DNA of 64,000 bases from Rubrivirga sp046845755 (GCF_046845755.1 NZ_CP177357.1:1674001-1738000), one strand, 5' to 3'; counted from the stretch's first letter, positions 1 to 9,272 are shown. The notes: generated by a model not told the origin, from the letters alone. Program-made: numbers and translations.

Positions 1-1
1 G

Positions 2-103
2 CTCGCGGGACTCGGCAGCTCCGACGACGTAACGGCGTGCGCCCGCCTCGACGCGCTCGACGTGCTCCCGGTCTACCGCGACAACCAGCTCGTCGCGGTC
101 TGA
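2..103 (+). CDS. 3' end of an unidentified protein gene (partial)
   Basis: An open frame enters from the left edge and ends in TGA. Only 33 residues are visible, ending PVYRDNQLVAV. Base composition and codon use match the neighbouring genes, so it is probably the tail of a real gene, but no family can be assigned from so little sequence. It lies on the same strand as ftsK, 104 bases upstream of it. Confidence 0.5.
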   Translation, partial: LAGLGSSDDVTACARLDALDVLPVYRDNQLVAV

Positions 104-155
104 GCGCCTCGGCGGCGCGCCGATCGGGCCCTCCCTAGGCCCAGGCCGTCCGTCG

Positions 156-163
156 TACCTTCA
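156..163 (+). promoter_or_regulatory. TACCTTCA -7/-10-like promoter box upstream of ftsK
   Basis: TACCTTCA lies 44 bases before the ftsK start. It belongs to a recurring TAnnTT(C/G)(C/G) set seen ahead of many genes here and resembles the Bacteroidota TAnnTTTG element. No clear -33/-35 element is visible. The leader also holds a small hairpin (cgcccc-agtt-ggggcg, 168-183). Confidence 0.4.
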
Positions 164-207
164 CAGACGCCCCAGTTGGGGCGCCCGGCCGTCTCCCCCC
201 AACCGCC

Positions 208-2727
208 GTGAGCACGACACGCACCCGCTCCAAAAAGAAGCGGCCCTCGAAAAAGACCACGGCCGCCGGGTTCTCGCGCCAGCGCAAGCAGGAGGTGCTG
301 GGCATCCTGCTGCTCGCGCTCGCCATCCTCGGCGGCTTGGCCGTGGCCTCGTACAGCCCGGACGACGCGGACCGCCTCGCCGTCGGCATCGACGGGCTGA
401 ACCAGCCGTTCGACAACCTTCTCGGGTACGTCGGCGCGACGCTGGCGCAAGCGCTGGTCGCCGGCCTCGTGGGCTACCCGGTGATCCTCCCGATCCTGGC
501 GGTGCTGTCGTGGGGCTGGGTCCTGCTCCGCCAGAAGACGCCCGTCTTCCTGCCCACGCTGACAGGCCTGTCGCTGGCCGGGGCGCTGTTTGTGGCCTGC
601 TTCTTCGGCTGGTTCGACATGCAGCTCGACACCGACCTCGCCGCGTGGAGCGGCGACCTCGGGCTCGGCGTCGCCGGGTGGCTCGAAAGCGTGCTCAAGC
701 CCGTCGGCTCCTTCATCGTGCTCCTGGTGGCCGTCGTGGTAACGCTGTTGCTGGTGTGGGACCGCGACATCCAAACCTCGCTCGACCGCGCCGAGGGCGC
801 CGTGACGAGCATCAAGGCGACCGTGACCGAGCGGTGGGCCGACTATCGGGCGGGCTCGGCCGAGCGCAAGACGCTGCGCGCCCAGGCCCGCGCCGATGCC
901 CTGGCCGAGCGCGAAGCCCGGCGCGCCGAGAAGGAGGCCCGCAAGCCGGCGCCGGCCCCAAAACCCACGCCGACGCCCGTCGCCACCCCCACTCCGCCCG
1001 CGCCGGCGCCCGCCCCCGCCCCGGAGCCGACGCGCACGCCCCCGCCCCTGCCCGTCGCCGTCGCCCCGGGCGCCGAGGCCGACGACCCCGACCTCGACGC
1101 GCTCGTCGACGAGCAGCGCGACGGGCCCGCCTTCCACGTCACGGGCCCGATCCACGAGCGCCCGGCCGACCTCGACGGCGCCGCGGCCGACACGCCCGGC
1201 GCCGCCGAGCTGCCGTACTCGTTCCCCTCCATCGAGCTGCTCGAAGAGTCGGCGACCGACCAGGAAGTCGACCTCGACGAGATCGAGGACAACAAGCAGG
1301 TGTTGCTCGACAAGCTCGAGACCTACAACATCCAGATCGACGCGATCGAGGCCGTCGTGGGCCCGACCGTCACGCGCTATGAGCTGACGCCGGCGCCCGG
1401 CGTCAAGATCAGCCGCATCACCGCGCTCGAGGACGACCTCGCGATGGCGCTGGCGGCGCCCGGCATCCGCATCATCGCGCCGATCCCCGGCAAGTCGTCG
1501 ATCGGCGTCGAGATCCCGAACCGGACGCGCGAAATGGTCCGGCTCCGCCAGATCCTAACGCGCAAGGAATTTGTCGAGGCCGCGCGCGCTGGCAAGATGG
1601 CGCTCCCGGTCCCGATCGGGAAGACGATCGAGGGCAAGGCGTTCATCGTCGACCTCGCGACTATGCCCCACTTGTTGGTGGCCGGCGCGACGGGCTCGGG
1701 CAAGTCGGTCGGCGTCAACGCGCTCATCGTGGGGCTGCTCTACGCCAAGCACCCGGCCGACCTCAAGTTCGTGATGGTCGACCCGAAAAAGATCGAGCTC
1801 AACGGCTACGCCGAGCTGCTCAACCACTTTTCGGCGATGCCCGAGGACGCCGAGGACCCCATCATCACCGACTTCATGCAGGCCGCCGCCGTGCTGCGGA
1901 GCTGCGAGCGCGAGATGGAGATCCGCTACGACCTGCTGGCGGAGGCCGGCGTGCGTGGGATCGACGAGTACAATAAAAAGCAGGCGACCGGCAAACTGGA
2001 GACGCTCGGAAAGGCGCACCGGCACCTCCCGTACATCGTCGTCATCGTCGACGAGCTGGCGGACTTGATGATGACGTCGGCGAAAGAGGTCGAGGCGCCG
2101 ATCGCGCGCTTGGCGCAGATGGCCCGCGCCGTCGGGATCCACTTGGTGCTGGCGACCCAGCGGCCGTCCGTCGACGTGATCACGGGGCTCATCAAGGCCA
2201 ACTTCCCGTCGCGGATGGCCTACCAGACGTCGTCGAAGATCGACAGCCGGACCATCATCGACGGCGGCGGTGCGCAGCAGCTGGTCGGGAACGGCGACCT
2301 GCTGTACATGAACGGCTCGCGCTTGACGCGCCTGCAGGGCCCGTTCGTGGGCGTTGACGAGGTCGAGGCGGTCTCCGGGTACATCTCCTCGCAGGAGGGC
2401 GCCGGCCCATACCTCCTGCCTCCGATGGATGCCGGCGGCGACGCCCCGACCGGCGCGGCGGGCGACTCCTCGGGCGACCGCGACGAGCTCTTCGAGGACG
2501 CCGCCAAGGTGATCGTGCGGAGCCAGCAGGGGTCGGTGTCTCTCCTCCAACGCAAGCTGTCGGTCGGCTACACGCGAGCCGCGCGGCTCGTCGACCAGCT
2601 CGAAGATGCCGGCGTCGTCGGCCCGTTCGAGGGCTCGAAGGCCCGCGAGGTGCTCATTCCCGACGAGTACGCCCTCGACGCATTTTTCAGCCCGACGCCA
2701 GACGCGCCGGACCTCGACGCGGTCTAG
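208..2727 (+). CDS. ftsK: DNA translocase FtsK/SpoIIIE
   Basis: Septal ATP-driven DNA pump that clears chromosomes from the division site and aids dimer resolution. The 839-residue protein has four N-terminal membrane segments (about residues 28-50, 75-100, 108-132 and 165-185), a proline/alanine-rich linker (about 245-285) and the RecA-like motor with Walker A GATGSGKS at 493-500, followed by the family segment VMVDPKKIEL. A winged-helix gamma domain (about 760-825, LSVGYTRAARLVDQLE) should read polar DNA motifs. The start is GTG; upstream codons in this frame do not look coding. Length and order of domains are normal for the family. It ends before a bidirectional terminator region. Confidence 0.97.
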   Translation: MSTTRTRSKKKRPSKKTTAAGFSRQRKQEVLGILLLALAILGGLAVASYSPDDADRLAVGIDGLNQPFDNLLGYVGATLAQALVAGLVGYPVILPILAVLSWGWVLLRQKTPVFLPTLTGLSLAGALFVACFFGWFDMQLDTDLAAWSGDLGLGVAGWLESVLKPVGSFIVLLVAVVVTLLLVWDRDIQTSLDRAEGAVTSIKATVTERWADYRAGSAERKTLRAQARADALAEREARRAEKEARKPAPAPKPTPTPVATPTPPAPAPAPAPEPTRTPPPLPVAVAPGAEADDPDLDALVDEQRDGPAFHVTGPIHERPADLDGAAADTPGAAELPYSFPSIELLEESATDQEVDLDEIEDNKQVLLDKLETYNIQIDAIEAVVGPTVTRYELTPAPGVKISRITALEDDLAMALAAPGIRIIAPIPGKSSIGVEIPNRTREMVRLRQILTRKEFVEAARAGKMALPVPIGKTIEGKAFIVDLATMPHLLVAGATGSGKSVGVNALIVGLLYAKHPADLKFVMVDPKKIELNGYAELLNHFSAMPEDAEDPIITDFMQAAAVLRSCEREMEIRYDLLAEAGVRGIDEYNKKQATGKLETLGKAHRHLPYIVVIVDELADLMMTSAKEVEAPIARLAQMARAVGIHLVLATQRPSVDVITGLIKANFPSRMAYQTSSKIDSRTIIDGGGAQQLVGNGDLLYMNGSRLTRLQGPFVGVDEVEAVSGYISSQEGAGPYLLPPMDAGGDAPTGAAGDSSGDRDELFEDAAKVIVRSQQGSVSLLQRKLSVGYTRAARLVDQLEDAGVVGPFEGSKAREVLIPDEYALDAFFSPTPDAPDLDAV

Positions 2728-2871
2728 TCTGGGGACGTCGAGTTTGGAGACCCCGAGGTTTCTCTTGCGTCGACCGACTCCCACCCGGGTAACGGCGCGG
2801 AGGCTTAGCTGCCAGCGCGCCTCGCCCCCCGGTTCTCCGTCCCATCGAGCCCACCCCACTGGCGCTCAGGC

Positions 2872-2916
2872 AAAAAAGAGCGGGGCCGGGCGTCCCACCA
2901 CAGGCACCCGGCCCCG
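2872..2916 (-). terminator. Intrinsic terminator for the response-regulator gene
   Basis: A perfect 10-bp stem (cggggccggg 2881-2890 with cccggccccg 2907-2916) is followed, reading leftwards on the minus strand, by a run of six T (A-run 2872-2877 on the plus strand). It lies 49 bases beyond the stop codon of the response regulator. Confidence 0.8.
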
Positions 2917-2920
2917 CAAA

Positions 2921-2947
2921 GCCCCCCGCCAACAGCGGGGGGCGTTT
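2921..2947 (+). terminator. Intrinsic terminator for ftsK
   Basis: A perfect 9-bp stem gccccccgc / gcggggggc with loop caaca is followed by gtttg. It faces the ftsK transcript, although the gene ended about 190 bases earlier. Together with the hairpin just to its left it separates two convergent transcripts. Confidence 0.7.
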
Positions 2948-2964
2948 GTCATGGTACGTCAGGC

Positions 2965-3642
2965 CTAGGGAAGACCCGGCACCAATCCCCGTTCGTACGC
3001 GGCCCGGACGGCCTGCGCGCGGCTGTGCACCTGGAGCTTGCCGTAGAGATTCTTGACGTGTGAGCGGATGGTGTGCGGACTGACGTGGAGCCGCTCGGCG
3101 ATGGCGGCCTCGGACTCGTCCTCGACCAACCGGGCGAGCACCTCGGCCTCTCGGGGCGTCAACCCGAGGTCGACGGCCGAGGGGGCGGGCGTGGCCGTGT
3201 CGCGGACGAGGCCCAGGAGCTTGCGCGCGACGAGCGGCGAGGTCGGCGCGCCGCCGTCGGCGACCTCGCGGACGGCGCGGACGATGGCGTCGGGCCCGGC
3301 GTCCTTGAGGAGGTAGCCGCTGGCGCCGGCCCGGATGGCGGCGAAGATCCGGTCCTCGTCCTCGTAGACGGTCAGCATCAGCACGTCGATGCTGGGGGAC
3401 TGGCCGGCGAGGTCGGCCGTCGTCGCGATGCCGTCGCGGCCGGGCATCTCGATGTCCATCAGCACGACGGCCGGGAGCGGGGCACCCGACCGGCGCCGGA
3501 CGGCCAGGTCGGCCAGGAAGGCGTCGCCGCTCTCGGACACCAGCACCAACTCGACCTCCGGGAAAAACGCGAGCTGTTGGACGAGCCGCTCGCGCAGGTC
3601 GGCGTGGTCTTCGACGACGGCGATGCGGATGGGCTCGGGCAT
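2965..3642 (-). CDS. NarL/LuxR-family response regulator
   Basis: Cytoplasmic two-component output protein of 225 residues. An N-terminal receiver domain has the acidic pair ED at 11-12 and the phosphoacceptor Asp63 in VVLMDIEMPG. A C-terminal LuxR-type helix-turn-helix (about 155-215) carries LTPREAEVL and SPHTIRSHVKNLYGKL. It lies immediately downstream of, and in the same direction as, the propeller sensor kinase at 3694-6501, with a 51-base gap, so the two should form one signalling pair. Target genes cannot be deduced. Confidence 0.93.
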   Translation of the reverse strand: MPEPIRIAVVEDHADLRERLVQQLAFFPEVELVLVSESGDAFLADLAVRRRSGAPLPAVVLMDIEMPGRDGIATTADLAGQSPSIDVLMLTVYEDEDRIFAAIRAGASGYLLKDAGPDAIVRAVREVADGGAPTSPLVARKLLGLVRDTATPAPSAVDLGLTPREAEVLARLVEDESEAAIAERLHVSPHTIRSHVKNLYGKLQVHSRAQAVRAAYERGLVPGLP

Positions 3643-3693
3643 GGGCGCGGGGGCGTGAGTCAGGGTAGGACACGTGACGCGGCCCGCCCTCCC

Positions 3694-6501
3694 CTACGCC
3701 GGGGAGGGTGCGAGTGGGACGTCGACCGTCACGGACGTGCCTTCGGAGGTGTCGAGGGCGAAGCGTCCGCCCAGGCCCTCGGCGCGGGCGGCCATCGACC
3801 GCAGGCCGTAACCCGACACCGAGCCATCGCCGCCCGGCGTCACGAACCCGCCGTCGTCGGTGACGACCAGCCGGACGCCGAGGTCACAGGCGGCGAGGGT
3901 GGCCACGATCCGGTCGGCGTGGGCGTGCTTGAGGGCGTTCGTGATGGCCTCCTGCCCGACCCGGTACAGCGCCAGCGCGACCGCGGGCGGGAGCGCGAGC
4001 GACGGGTCCATCCCGCACGTCACCTCCACGTGGCCGGCGCGGCCGCGCGTCCGGGCCTTCGCGAAGGCCGCGAGCCGGTCGCAGAAGGCGCCTGCGGTCA
4101 GGGCCTCCTCGTGGATGGCCCAGATCGTCTCGCGGAGCTGGCGGATGGTCTCGCGCGCGTCGGCCTCGACGAGCGCGAGCGGGTCCGGGGCCTCCGCATC
4201 GCCGCCCGCGCGGCGTGCCAGCTTGGCCAGCTCGACGCCCGCCAGCAACGACGACAGCTGGGCGCCGACGTGGTCGTGCAGGTCGCGCGAGATCCGCGCC
4301 CGCTCGCGCTGGAGCCGCCGCGCCGACTCGAGGCGGGCCACCTCGCCGCGGAGCCGGCGCTGCGAGACCTCGCGGATGGCGACGCCGAACCCCGCCAGCA
4401 GCAGGAGCGCGGCCAGCCCGCGCACCGCCCGGCGCTCCCACCACTGCGGCGCGACGTCGATCGTCAGCACGGCCGCCTCGGACACGCCGCCGGGCCCGAC
4501 GGCGCGGGCCGCCAGCCGCAGCGTCCCCCGCCCCAGATCGGAAAACACGATGCGGCCATCGGGCCCCGCCCGCTGCCACGCGCCCTCCCCAACGCGGTAC
4601 TCGACGCCGGCGGCGGAGCCGAACGAGAGCGCCGCCACGGCCACTTCGACGTGATGCCGCCCCGGCGGGAGCCACACGCCGTCGCCCGCCAGCGGGACCG
4701 CATGGTCGTCCATGCGGACGCCGACGACGGCCACCATTGGCGCGACGGTCGGGGTGGGAAGCCGGGCCAGGTCGACGGCGACCAGCCCGGTCGTTGTCGC
4801 GAGGAAGAGCCGGTCCGTGGCGACGTGGTAGCCCGCGTCGTTGATGGACGCCGACCGGTCCGCGAGTACCACCCCTCGGGCCTGGACCTCGCCGTCGAGC
4901 ACGCGGAACAGGCCCTGGTCGCCGACCACCCAGACGCCTGGGACGCCCGGCCGCTCGAAGACGGCCATCAGGCGCTGGCGCCCGAACCGGTCGCCGCCGA
5001 CGGTCGTCGCGCGCGGGCCGTCCCACCGCCCGAGCCCGCGGTCGGTCCCGAACCACACGGCCCCGTCGGACAGCTCGGCGACCGAGAAGACGGCCGACGA
5101 CGGCAGCCCGTCGGCGCGCGACACCGATACGGCGCGGTCGCCGCGCACGAGGGCCGCGCCGGCCGAGCGCGTCAGCACCCACAGCCCGCGACGCGTCCGC
5201 GTGAGCCCCTCGACCATGTCCGTCCCGAGCCCGTCGCGCTCGCGCAACGTGTCGAGCGCGACGCCGCCGACAAAGCGCAGCACGCCGCTCCCGTAGGCGC
5301 CGACGGCGAGCGTGTCGGTCGCCGCGTCCAGGCCGGCGACCCAGTTGGGCTCGTTGAGCAGCCCCCGCCACCGGTCGCCGTCGACGGCGTAGACGGTCGG
5401 GCCCGTGGCCACCGTCACCCCTCGCTGGGCGATGGCCACCTGTCGGGTCTCCGCGTCGGGGTTCGAGACCCGTGTCGCGAGCGTTGCGGCGTCGACCGTG
5501 AGCAGCCCCGCCCCGGTCACATACACGTGTTGCTCTGTCACCGCCAGCCGGATGGCGGGGGTGTCGGTGAGGTGCGTGAGGTGGCGCCCCGCGAGCCGCA
5601 GGGCGCCCTGCCCGAACGTGCCTGCCCACAGCGCGCCCTCGCGGTCGACGAACAGATCCTGCGCGCGGAGGTCGCTCACGCGCACCGGCCGGTCGCCTGG
5701 GGCGTCGCGCACCCAGATCCCGCCAGAGTCTCCGGCCCAGTACACCTCGCCCCGGCGCCCCCGCACAACCCGGCGCACACCGGGCGCCGCGATGATCTCG
5801 GCAGCGACGAACCGGTCGCCGACGACCCGGCCGATCCCGATGCCGTCGCGGCCGACCACGACCACGGAGGCTGCGGTGCCCGCGACCCAGCGCGCGCCCC
5901 GCAGGGCGCTCGGGACCCGCACCACGACGGGCGCTCCACCGCCCGCGTCGAGCCGGAGCAACTCCCACGGCCCCGCCGTCTCCGCCCCGACCTGCCGGCT
6001 CGCGAGGACCGCCCCGTCCTCGAGGGGCACCAGCCCCGACCACGCCGTGCCCTGACCGCTCCGCTGCACCCGCCAGCCCGCACCGGCGAGGCGGGCGATG
6101 GAGGTCTCGCCCCGGATCACGACGCCGGCCTGGTCCCGCTCGATCCCGTAGACCGCCCCGTCGCCGAGGGGTGTCGTGACGGTTTCGAACCGGTCTCCGA
6201 CGCGCCGCGCCAGGCCGGCGAACGTGCCGACCCACAGTGTCCCGTCGGCCCCCTCGCCGACGGCATAGACGAACGGGTGCGGCAGGCCGTCGTCGGCCGT
6301 GAAGGTGACCACGCGGCGGCCATCGTAGCGCGCCAGCCCGGCGTCAGTGCCGAGCCACAGGAAGCCCTGACGGTCCTGGAAGACGGCCTGGACGTAGTCG
6401 GAGGGCAGGCCGTCGGCGCGCGTCAGGGCCTCGAACGTCGGTTGCGCGCGCGGGGCGAGCGCGAGCGCGGCGATGCAGAGCAGGAGGGCGGCGGGGCGCA
6501 C
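3694..6501 (-). CDS. Propeller-type sensor histidine kinase (HPK7, NarX/LiaS-like transmitter)
   Basis: Membrane sensor kinase of 935 residues, partner of the response regulator downstream. The GTG start at 6501 gives a signal peptide (RPAALLLCIAALALAP), then a long periplasmic region of two-component propeller repeats (DGLPSDYVQAVFQDRQGFLW, LWVGTFAGLARR) closed by a Y_Y_Y-like domain. One membrane helix follows (about 690-712), then a HisKA_3 dimerisation domain with phosphoacceptor His742 in RDLHDHVGAQLSS, and a HATPase domain (NALKHA; GYGLRSMAARAEGLGG). Such kinases in Bacteroidota often sense nutrients, but no ligand is evident. The frame stays open far upstream of 6501, but that extension overlaps the his genes and is not coding. 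Confidence 0.92.
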   Translation of the reverse strand: MRPAALLLCIAALALAPRAQPTFEALTRADGLPSDYVQAVFQDRQGFLWLGTDAGLARYDGRRVVTFTADDGLPHPFVYAVGEGADGTLWVGTFAGLARRVGDRFETVTTPLGDGAVYGIERDQAGVVIRGETSIARLAGAGWRVQRSGQGTAWSGLVPLEDGAVLASRQVGAETAGPWELLRLDAGGGAPVVVRVPSALRGARWVAGTAASVVVVGRDGIGIGRVVGDRFVAAEIIAAPGVRRVVRGRRGEVYWAGDSGGIWVRDAPGDRPVRVSDLRAQDLFVDREGALWAGTFGQGALRLAGRHLTHLTDTPAIRLAVTEQHVYVTGAGLLTVDAATLATRVSNPDAETRQVAIAQRGVTVATGPTVYAVDGDRWRGLLNEPNWVAGLDAATDTLAVGAYGSGVLRFVGGVALDTLRERDGLGTDMVEGLTRTRRGLWVLTRSAGAALVRGDRAVSVSRADGLPSSAVFSVAELSDGAVWFGTDRGLGRWDGPRATTVGGDRFGRQRLMAVFERPGVPGVWVVGDQGLFRVLDGEVQARGVVLADRSASINDAGYHVATDRLFLATTTGLVAVDLARLPTPTVAPMVAVVGVRMDDHAVPLAGDGVWLPPGRHHVEVAVAALSFGSAAGVEYRVGEGAWQRAGPDGRIVFSDLGRGTLRLAARAVGPGGVSEAAVLTIDVAPQWWERRAVRGLAALLLLAGFGVAIREVSQRRLRGEVARLESARRLQRERARISRDLHDHVGAQLSSLLAGVELAKLARRAGGDAEAPDPLALVEADARETIRQLRETIWAIHEEALTAGAFCDRLAAFAKARTRGRAGHVEVTCGMDPSLALPPAVALALYRVGQEAITNALKHAHADRIVATLAACDLGVRLVVTDDGGFVTPGGDGSVSGYGLRSMAARAEGLGGRFALDTSEGTSVTVDVPLAPSPA

Positions 6502-6522
6502 GGCCGGAGGGTCAGACCGGGG

Positions 6523-6530
6523 CGAATCTA
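6523..6530 (-). promoter_or_regulatory. TAGATTCG promoter box for the sensor kinase
   Basis: On the minus strand TAGATTCG lies 21 bases before the GTG start of the kinase. The identical octamer occurs before the TonB_C-like gene at 9273, at almost the same distance from the start. Confidence 0.45.
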
Positions 6531-6630
6531 ACCGCCGGCCGGTCAACGACTTCAGACCGGTCGCCGGTCGAAGAATGGCCGAAGCCGCCGGGGGTCGGGG
6601 CTCTCGTCCCCCGCCGCGCGTTGGGACCGG

Positions 6631-7269
6631 ATGACGACCATCATCGACTACGGCATCGGCAACCTGCGCTCGCTCGCCAAGGCGTTCGACGCCGCCGGCG
6701 TGGCCGTCGTGCGCACCAACGACGCCGACGCCATCCGGGCGGCCGACCGGCTCGTGCTCCCCGGTGTGGGCGCGTTCGGCGCGTGTGCGGCGGAGCTGGC
6801 GGATCGCGGGCTGACCGATCTCGTGGTCGAGCGGGCGCGAGCGGGCGTGCCCCTCCTCGGCGTCTGCGTCGGGATGCAACTGCTCTTCGAGGGCTCTGAG
6901 GAGCGCGGCGAGCACGCCGGCCTGGGCCTCCTGCCCGGCCGCGTCGTCGGCTTCCCGGCCGACCTCGCGGCCGAGGGCCGACGCCTCAAAGTGCCCCACA
7001 TGGGCTGGAACCGGCTGGCGACCACGCGCGCCCACGCCCTCGTCGAGGGCGACGACTGGGTCTACTTCGTCCACTCGTACCACGCGGCGCCCGCCGAGCC
7101 CGGCGACGTGATCGCGACGGCCGACTACGGCAGCGCGGTCCCGGCGGTCGTCGGGCGTGCGAATGTGGTCGGGGTTCAGTTCCATCCCGAGAAGAGTGCC
7201 ACGGCCGGGCTCGCCATGCTGCGTAGGTTCGCAGACTGGACGCCCGGCGCCGACGCGCGCCCCCTTTAG
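6631..7269 (+). CDS. hisH: Imidazole glycerol phosphate synthase, glutaminase subunit HisH
   Basis: Glutamine amidotransferase subunit that supplies ammonia to HisF in histidine biosynthesis. It has 212 residues, the usual length. The class I triad is visible: nucleophile Cys79 in LLGVCVGMQLLFEGSEE, and His185 and Glu187 in GVQFHPEKS. The N-terminus IIDYGIGNLRS is typical of the family. It is the first gene of the coupled set hisH-hisA-hisF; other his genes are not in the window. It is divergent from the sensor kinase, with a 129-base intergenic region. Confidence 0.97.
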   Translation: MTTIIDYGIGNLRSLAKAFDAAGVAVVRTNDADAIRAADRLVLPGVGAFGACAAELADRGLTDLVVERARAGVPLLGVCVGMQLLFEGSEERGEHAGLGLLPGRVVGFPADLAAEGRRLKVPHMGWNRLATTRAHALVEGDDWVYFVHSYHAAPAEPGDVIATADYGSAVPAVVGRANVVGVQFHPEKSATAGLAMLRRFADWTPGADARPL

Positions 7270-7281
7270 CCCCCCCGACCC

Positions 7282-8073
7282 ATGCTCGTCATTCCCGCCA
7301 TCGACCTCCGAGGCGGCCGGTGCGTCCGGCTTCGACAGGGGCGCTACGAGGACGAAACCGTCTACTTCGACGACCCCGTCCGCATGGCCAAGCTGTGGCG
7401 CGTGATGAACGCCAAGGTGCTCCACCTCGTCGACCTCGACGCCGCGCGCACGACGGCCGAGGAGGCGGCCGACAACCGGGCCGTCATCGCCGAGATCGCT
7501 GCGGCCCTCGACGTGCCCGTCCAGGTCGGCGGCGGCATCCGCACGCTCGACGACATCGCGGCGATGCTCGACCTCGGGGTGTACCGCGTGATCCTGGGCA
7601 CGGCGGCCGTCCGCAACCCGGAACTGGTGACGGAGGCCGTCGCCCGCTTCGGCGCCAGCCACATCATCGTCGGGATCGACGCCAAGGACGGCGAGGTCCG
7701 GACCGAGGGCTGGGAGGCCGGCTCTGGCGTCGGTGTCACCGACCTCGCGCTCGACATGGAAGCACGCGGCGTGCGTCGCTTTATCTACACCGACATCGCG
7801 CGCGACGGGACGCTGGAGGGCCCCAACATCGAGGCGTACCGCGAGCTGGCGGCGCACCTCACGCGCGCCCGCATCACGGCGTCGGGCGGCGTCGGCGGGT
7901 ACACCGACCTGCTGGCGCTCCAGGCCGCCGAGCCGGCGGTCGACTCGGTCGTCGTCGGCCGGTCGCTCTACGAGAATCGCTTCCCGTGCCAGCAGTTCTG
8001 GTGCTGGCACCGCAAGGACGAGGTCGACCTCGACCGCTTTTCGACGGCCCGCCTCGCACTTCGCGGCGAGTGA
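7282..8073 (+). CDS. hisA: Phosphoribosylformimino-5-aminoimidazole carboxamide ribotide isomerase HisA
   Basis: TIM-barrel isomerase that converts ProFAR to PRFAR, the HisF substrate. It has 263 residues. Catalytic Asp8 is in VIPAIDLRGGRCVRL, and the phosphate-binding repeats VQVGGGIR and ITASGGVGGYTDL mark the two half-barrels. The C-terminal segment NRFPCQQFWCWHRKDE extends slightly past the barrel. It begins 12 bases after hisH and precedes hisF, so the amidotransferase, isomerase and cyclase steps are co-expressed. Confidence 0.96.
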   Translation: MLVIPAIDLRGGRCVRLRQGRYEDETVYFDDPVRMAKLWRVMNAKVLHLVDLDAARTTAEEAADNRAVIAEIAAALDVPVQVGGGIRTLDDIAAMLDLGVYRVILGTAAVRNPELVTEAVARFGASHIIVGIDAKDGEVRTEGWEAGSGVGVTDLALDMEARGVRRFIYTDIARDGTLEGPNIEAYRELAAHLTRARITASGGVGGYTDLLALQAAEPAVDSVVVGRSLYENRFPCQQFWCWHRKDEVDLDRFSTARLALRGE

Positions 8074-8112
8074 ACGACAGGGCTCCGGCCCCGGCTCCCC
8101 GACGCCCACCCC

Positions 8113-8895
8113 ATGCTGGCCAAACGCATCGTCCCCTGTCTCGACTTGCACGACGGCCGCGTTGTGAAGGGCGTCCAGTTCGTCGACCTCGTCGACGCGG
8201 GCGACCCCGTCGAACAGGCGAGCTTCTACGACACCTCGGGCGCCGACGAGATCGTCTTCCTCGATATCTCGGCCACGCACGAGGGCCGCGGGCTGCTGCT
8301 CGACACCATCCGCCGGGCCGCCGACGAGGTCTTCATCCCGCTCACCGTCGGCGGCGGCGTCCGCTCCGTCGAAGACGCCCGCCAGTTGCTCGAGGCGGGC
8401 GCCGACAAGGTGGCCATCAACTCGGCCGCGCTCGCGGACCCCGACCTGTTGACGCGCGTCGCCGACTCGTTCGGGGCGCAGTGCGTCGTGCTCGCGATCG
8501 ACGCCAAACAGACGGGCATCACGAAGAGTGGGTGGCAGGTCTTTACGCACGGCGGTCGCAAGGCCACGCGCCATGACGCCGTCGCGTGGGCTGTCGAGGG
8601 CGTCCGCCGCGGGGCCGGCGAGCTGTTGGTGACGAGCATGGACCGCGACGGCACGCGCGAGGGCTACGACCTCGACTTGTTGCGCGCGCTCGACGACGCC
8701 GTCGCCGTCCCGGTCATCGCGTCCGGCGGCGCGGGCACGCTCGACCACTTGGCCGACGGGCTGACCGAGGGCCGGGCGGATGCCGTGCTGGCGGCCTCGA
8801 TGTTCCACTTCCGCGAGGTCACGGTCGCCGCCGCCAAGGCGCACCTCGCCGCGCGCGGCGTCGCCGTCCGCCCCGTCGCCGAGGGGTCGCTGTGA
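8113..8895 (+). CDS. hisF: Imidazole glycerol phosphate synthase, cyclase subunit HisF
   Basis: TIM-barrel cyclase/lyase that uses HisH-derived ammonia to make imidazole glycerol phosphate and AICAR. It has 260 residues, normal for the family. Catalytic Asp11 is in RIVPCLDLHDGRVVKG, and the second acidic residue lies in VLAIDAKQTG. The phosphate sites LTVGGGVRS and VIASGGAG are present. Its stop codon overlaps the GTG start of the next small gene by four bases (GTGA). Confidence 0.97.
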   Translation: MLAKRIVPCLDLHDGRVVKGVQFVDLVDAGDPVEQASFYDTSGADEIVFLDISATHEGRGLLLDTIRRAADEVFIPLTVGGGVRSVEDARQLLEAGADKVAINSAALADPDLLTRVADSFGAQCVVLAIDAKQTGITKSGWQVFTHGGRKATRHDAVAWAVEGVRRGAGELLVTSMDRDGTREGYDLDLLRALDDAVAVPVIASGGAGTLDHLADGLTEGRADAVLAASMFHFREVTVAAAKAHLAARGVAVRPVAEGSL

Positions 8896-9212
8896 GCCAC
8901 GCACGCCTGGGCCTCCGCCTCGTCCGGCTCGCGATCGGCGCCGTCGTGGCGTTCCTGGTCGCCGCCGGGGGCTACCTCGTGTGGGCCGCATTCGCGAACC
9001 CCGACGTCCGGCTGAAAAAGCCGCGCTGGGTGGAGGGCGCCTTCGACCACTCCTACTGGGGGCCGGTGCTCATCGTGACGCTGGGGGGCGCGGCGCTCGT
9101 GGGGCTCGTGCTGTGGACGGCGTACCGGCGGCTGCGCGATGGGGAGGACTTGTACGAAGGACGCATGGGCCGGGGCGTCCGCCGCAGGGGCGAGCGCCAT
9201 GTGGACGAGTAA
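8892..9212 (+). CDS. Small two-helix membrane protein coupled to hisF
   Basis: A 106-residue protein of unknown function. The GTG start overlaps the hisF stop (GTGA), which implies translational coupling. Two membrane segments are clear, LAIGAVVAFLVAAGGYLVWAA (about 13-33) and VLIVTLGGAALVGLVLWTAY (about 57-76). A charged cytoplasmic-type tail ends in RRGERHVDE. No catalytic motif is visible. Its place behind hisHAF probably reflects operon position rather than a role in histidine synthesis. Confidence 0.7.
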   Translation: MSHARLGLRLVRLAIGAVVAFLVAAGGYLVWAAFANPDVRLKKPRWVEGAFDHSYWGPVLIVTLGGAALVGLVLWTAYRRLRDGEDLYEGRMGRGVRRRGERHVDE

Positions 9213-9240
9213 ACGCATGTGCACGGCATGGCCCTGTGCG

Positions 9241-9248
9241 TAGATTCG
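9241..9248 (+). promoter_or_regulatory. TAGATTCG promoter box for the first TonB_C-like gene
   Basis: TAGATTCG lies 24 bases before the chosen start codon at 9273, inside the short gap after the hisF-linked gene. It is identical to the box before the sensor kinase (6523-6530, minus strand). Confidence 0.45.
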
Positions 9249-9272
9249 TTGGCACGTCCAGCCACGACTGCC

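Noticed and set aside
3073..6531. Plus-strand open frame of 1152 codons opposite the sensor kinase
   Set aside because: The product is Gly/Arg/Asp-rich without recognisable domains, and the opposite strand encodes a complete kinase.
6502..6630. Histidine attenuator before hisH
   Set aside because: No His-rich leader peptide or terminator/antiterminator pair was seen in the gap.
6502..8991. N-terminal extension of the sensor kinase (open frame back to 8991, 1765 codons in total)
   Set aside because: It lies antisense to the clear hisH, hisA and hisF genes; the signal peptide at 6501 and the upstream TAGATTCG box mark the true start. Long open antisense frames are expected at this GC content.
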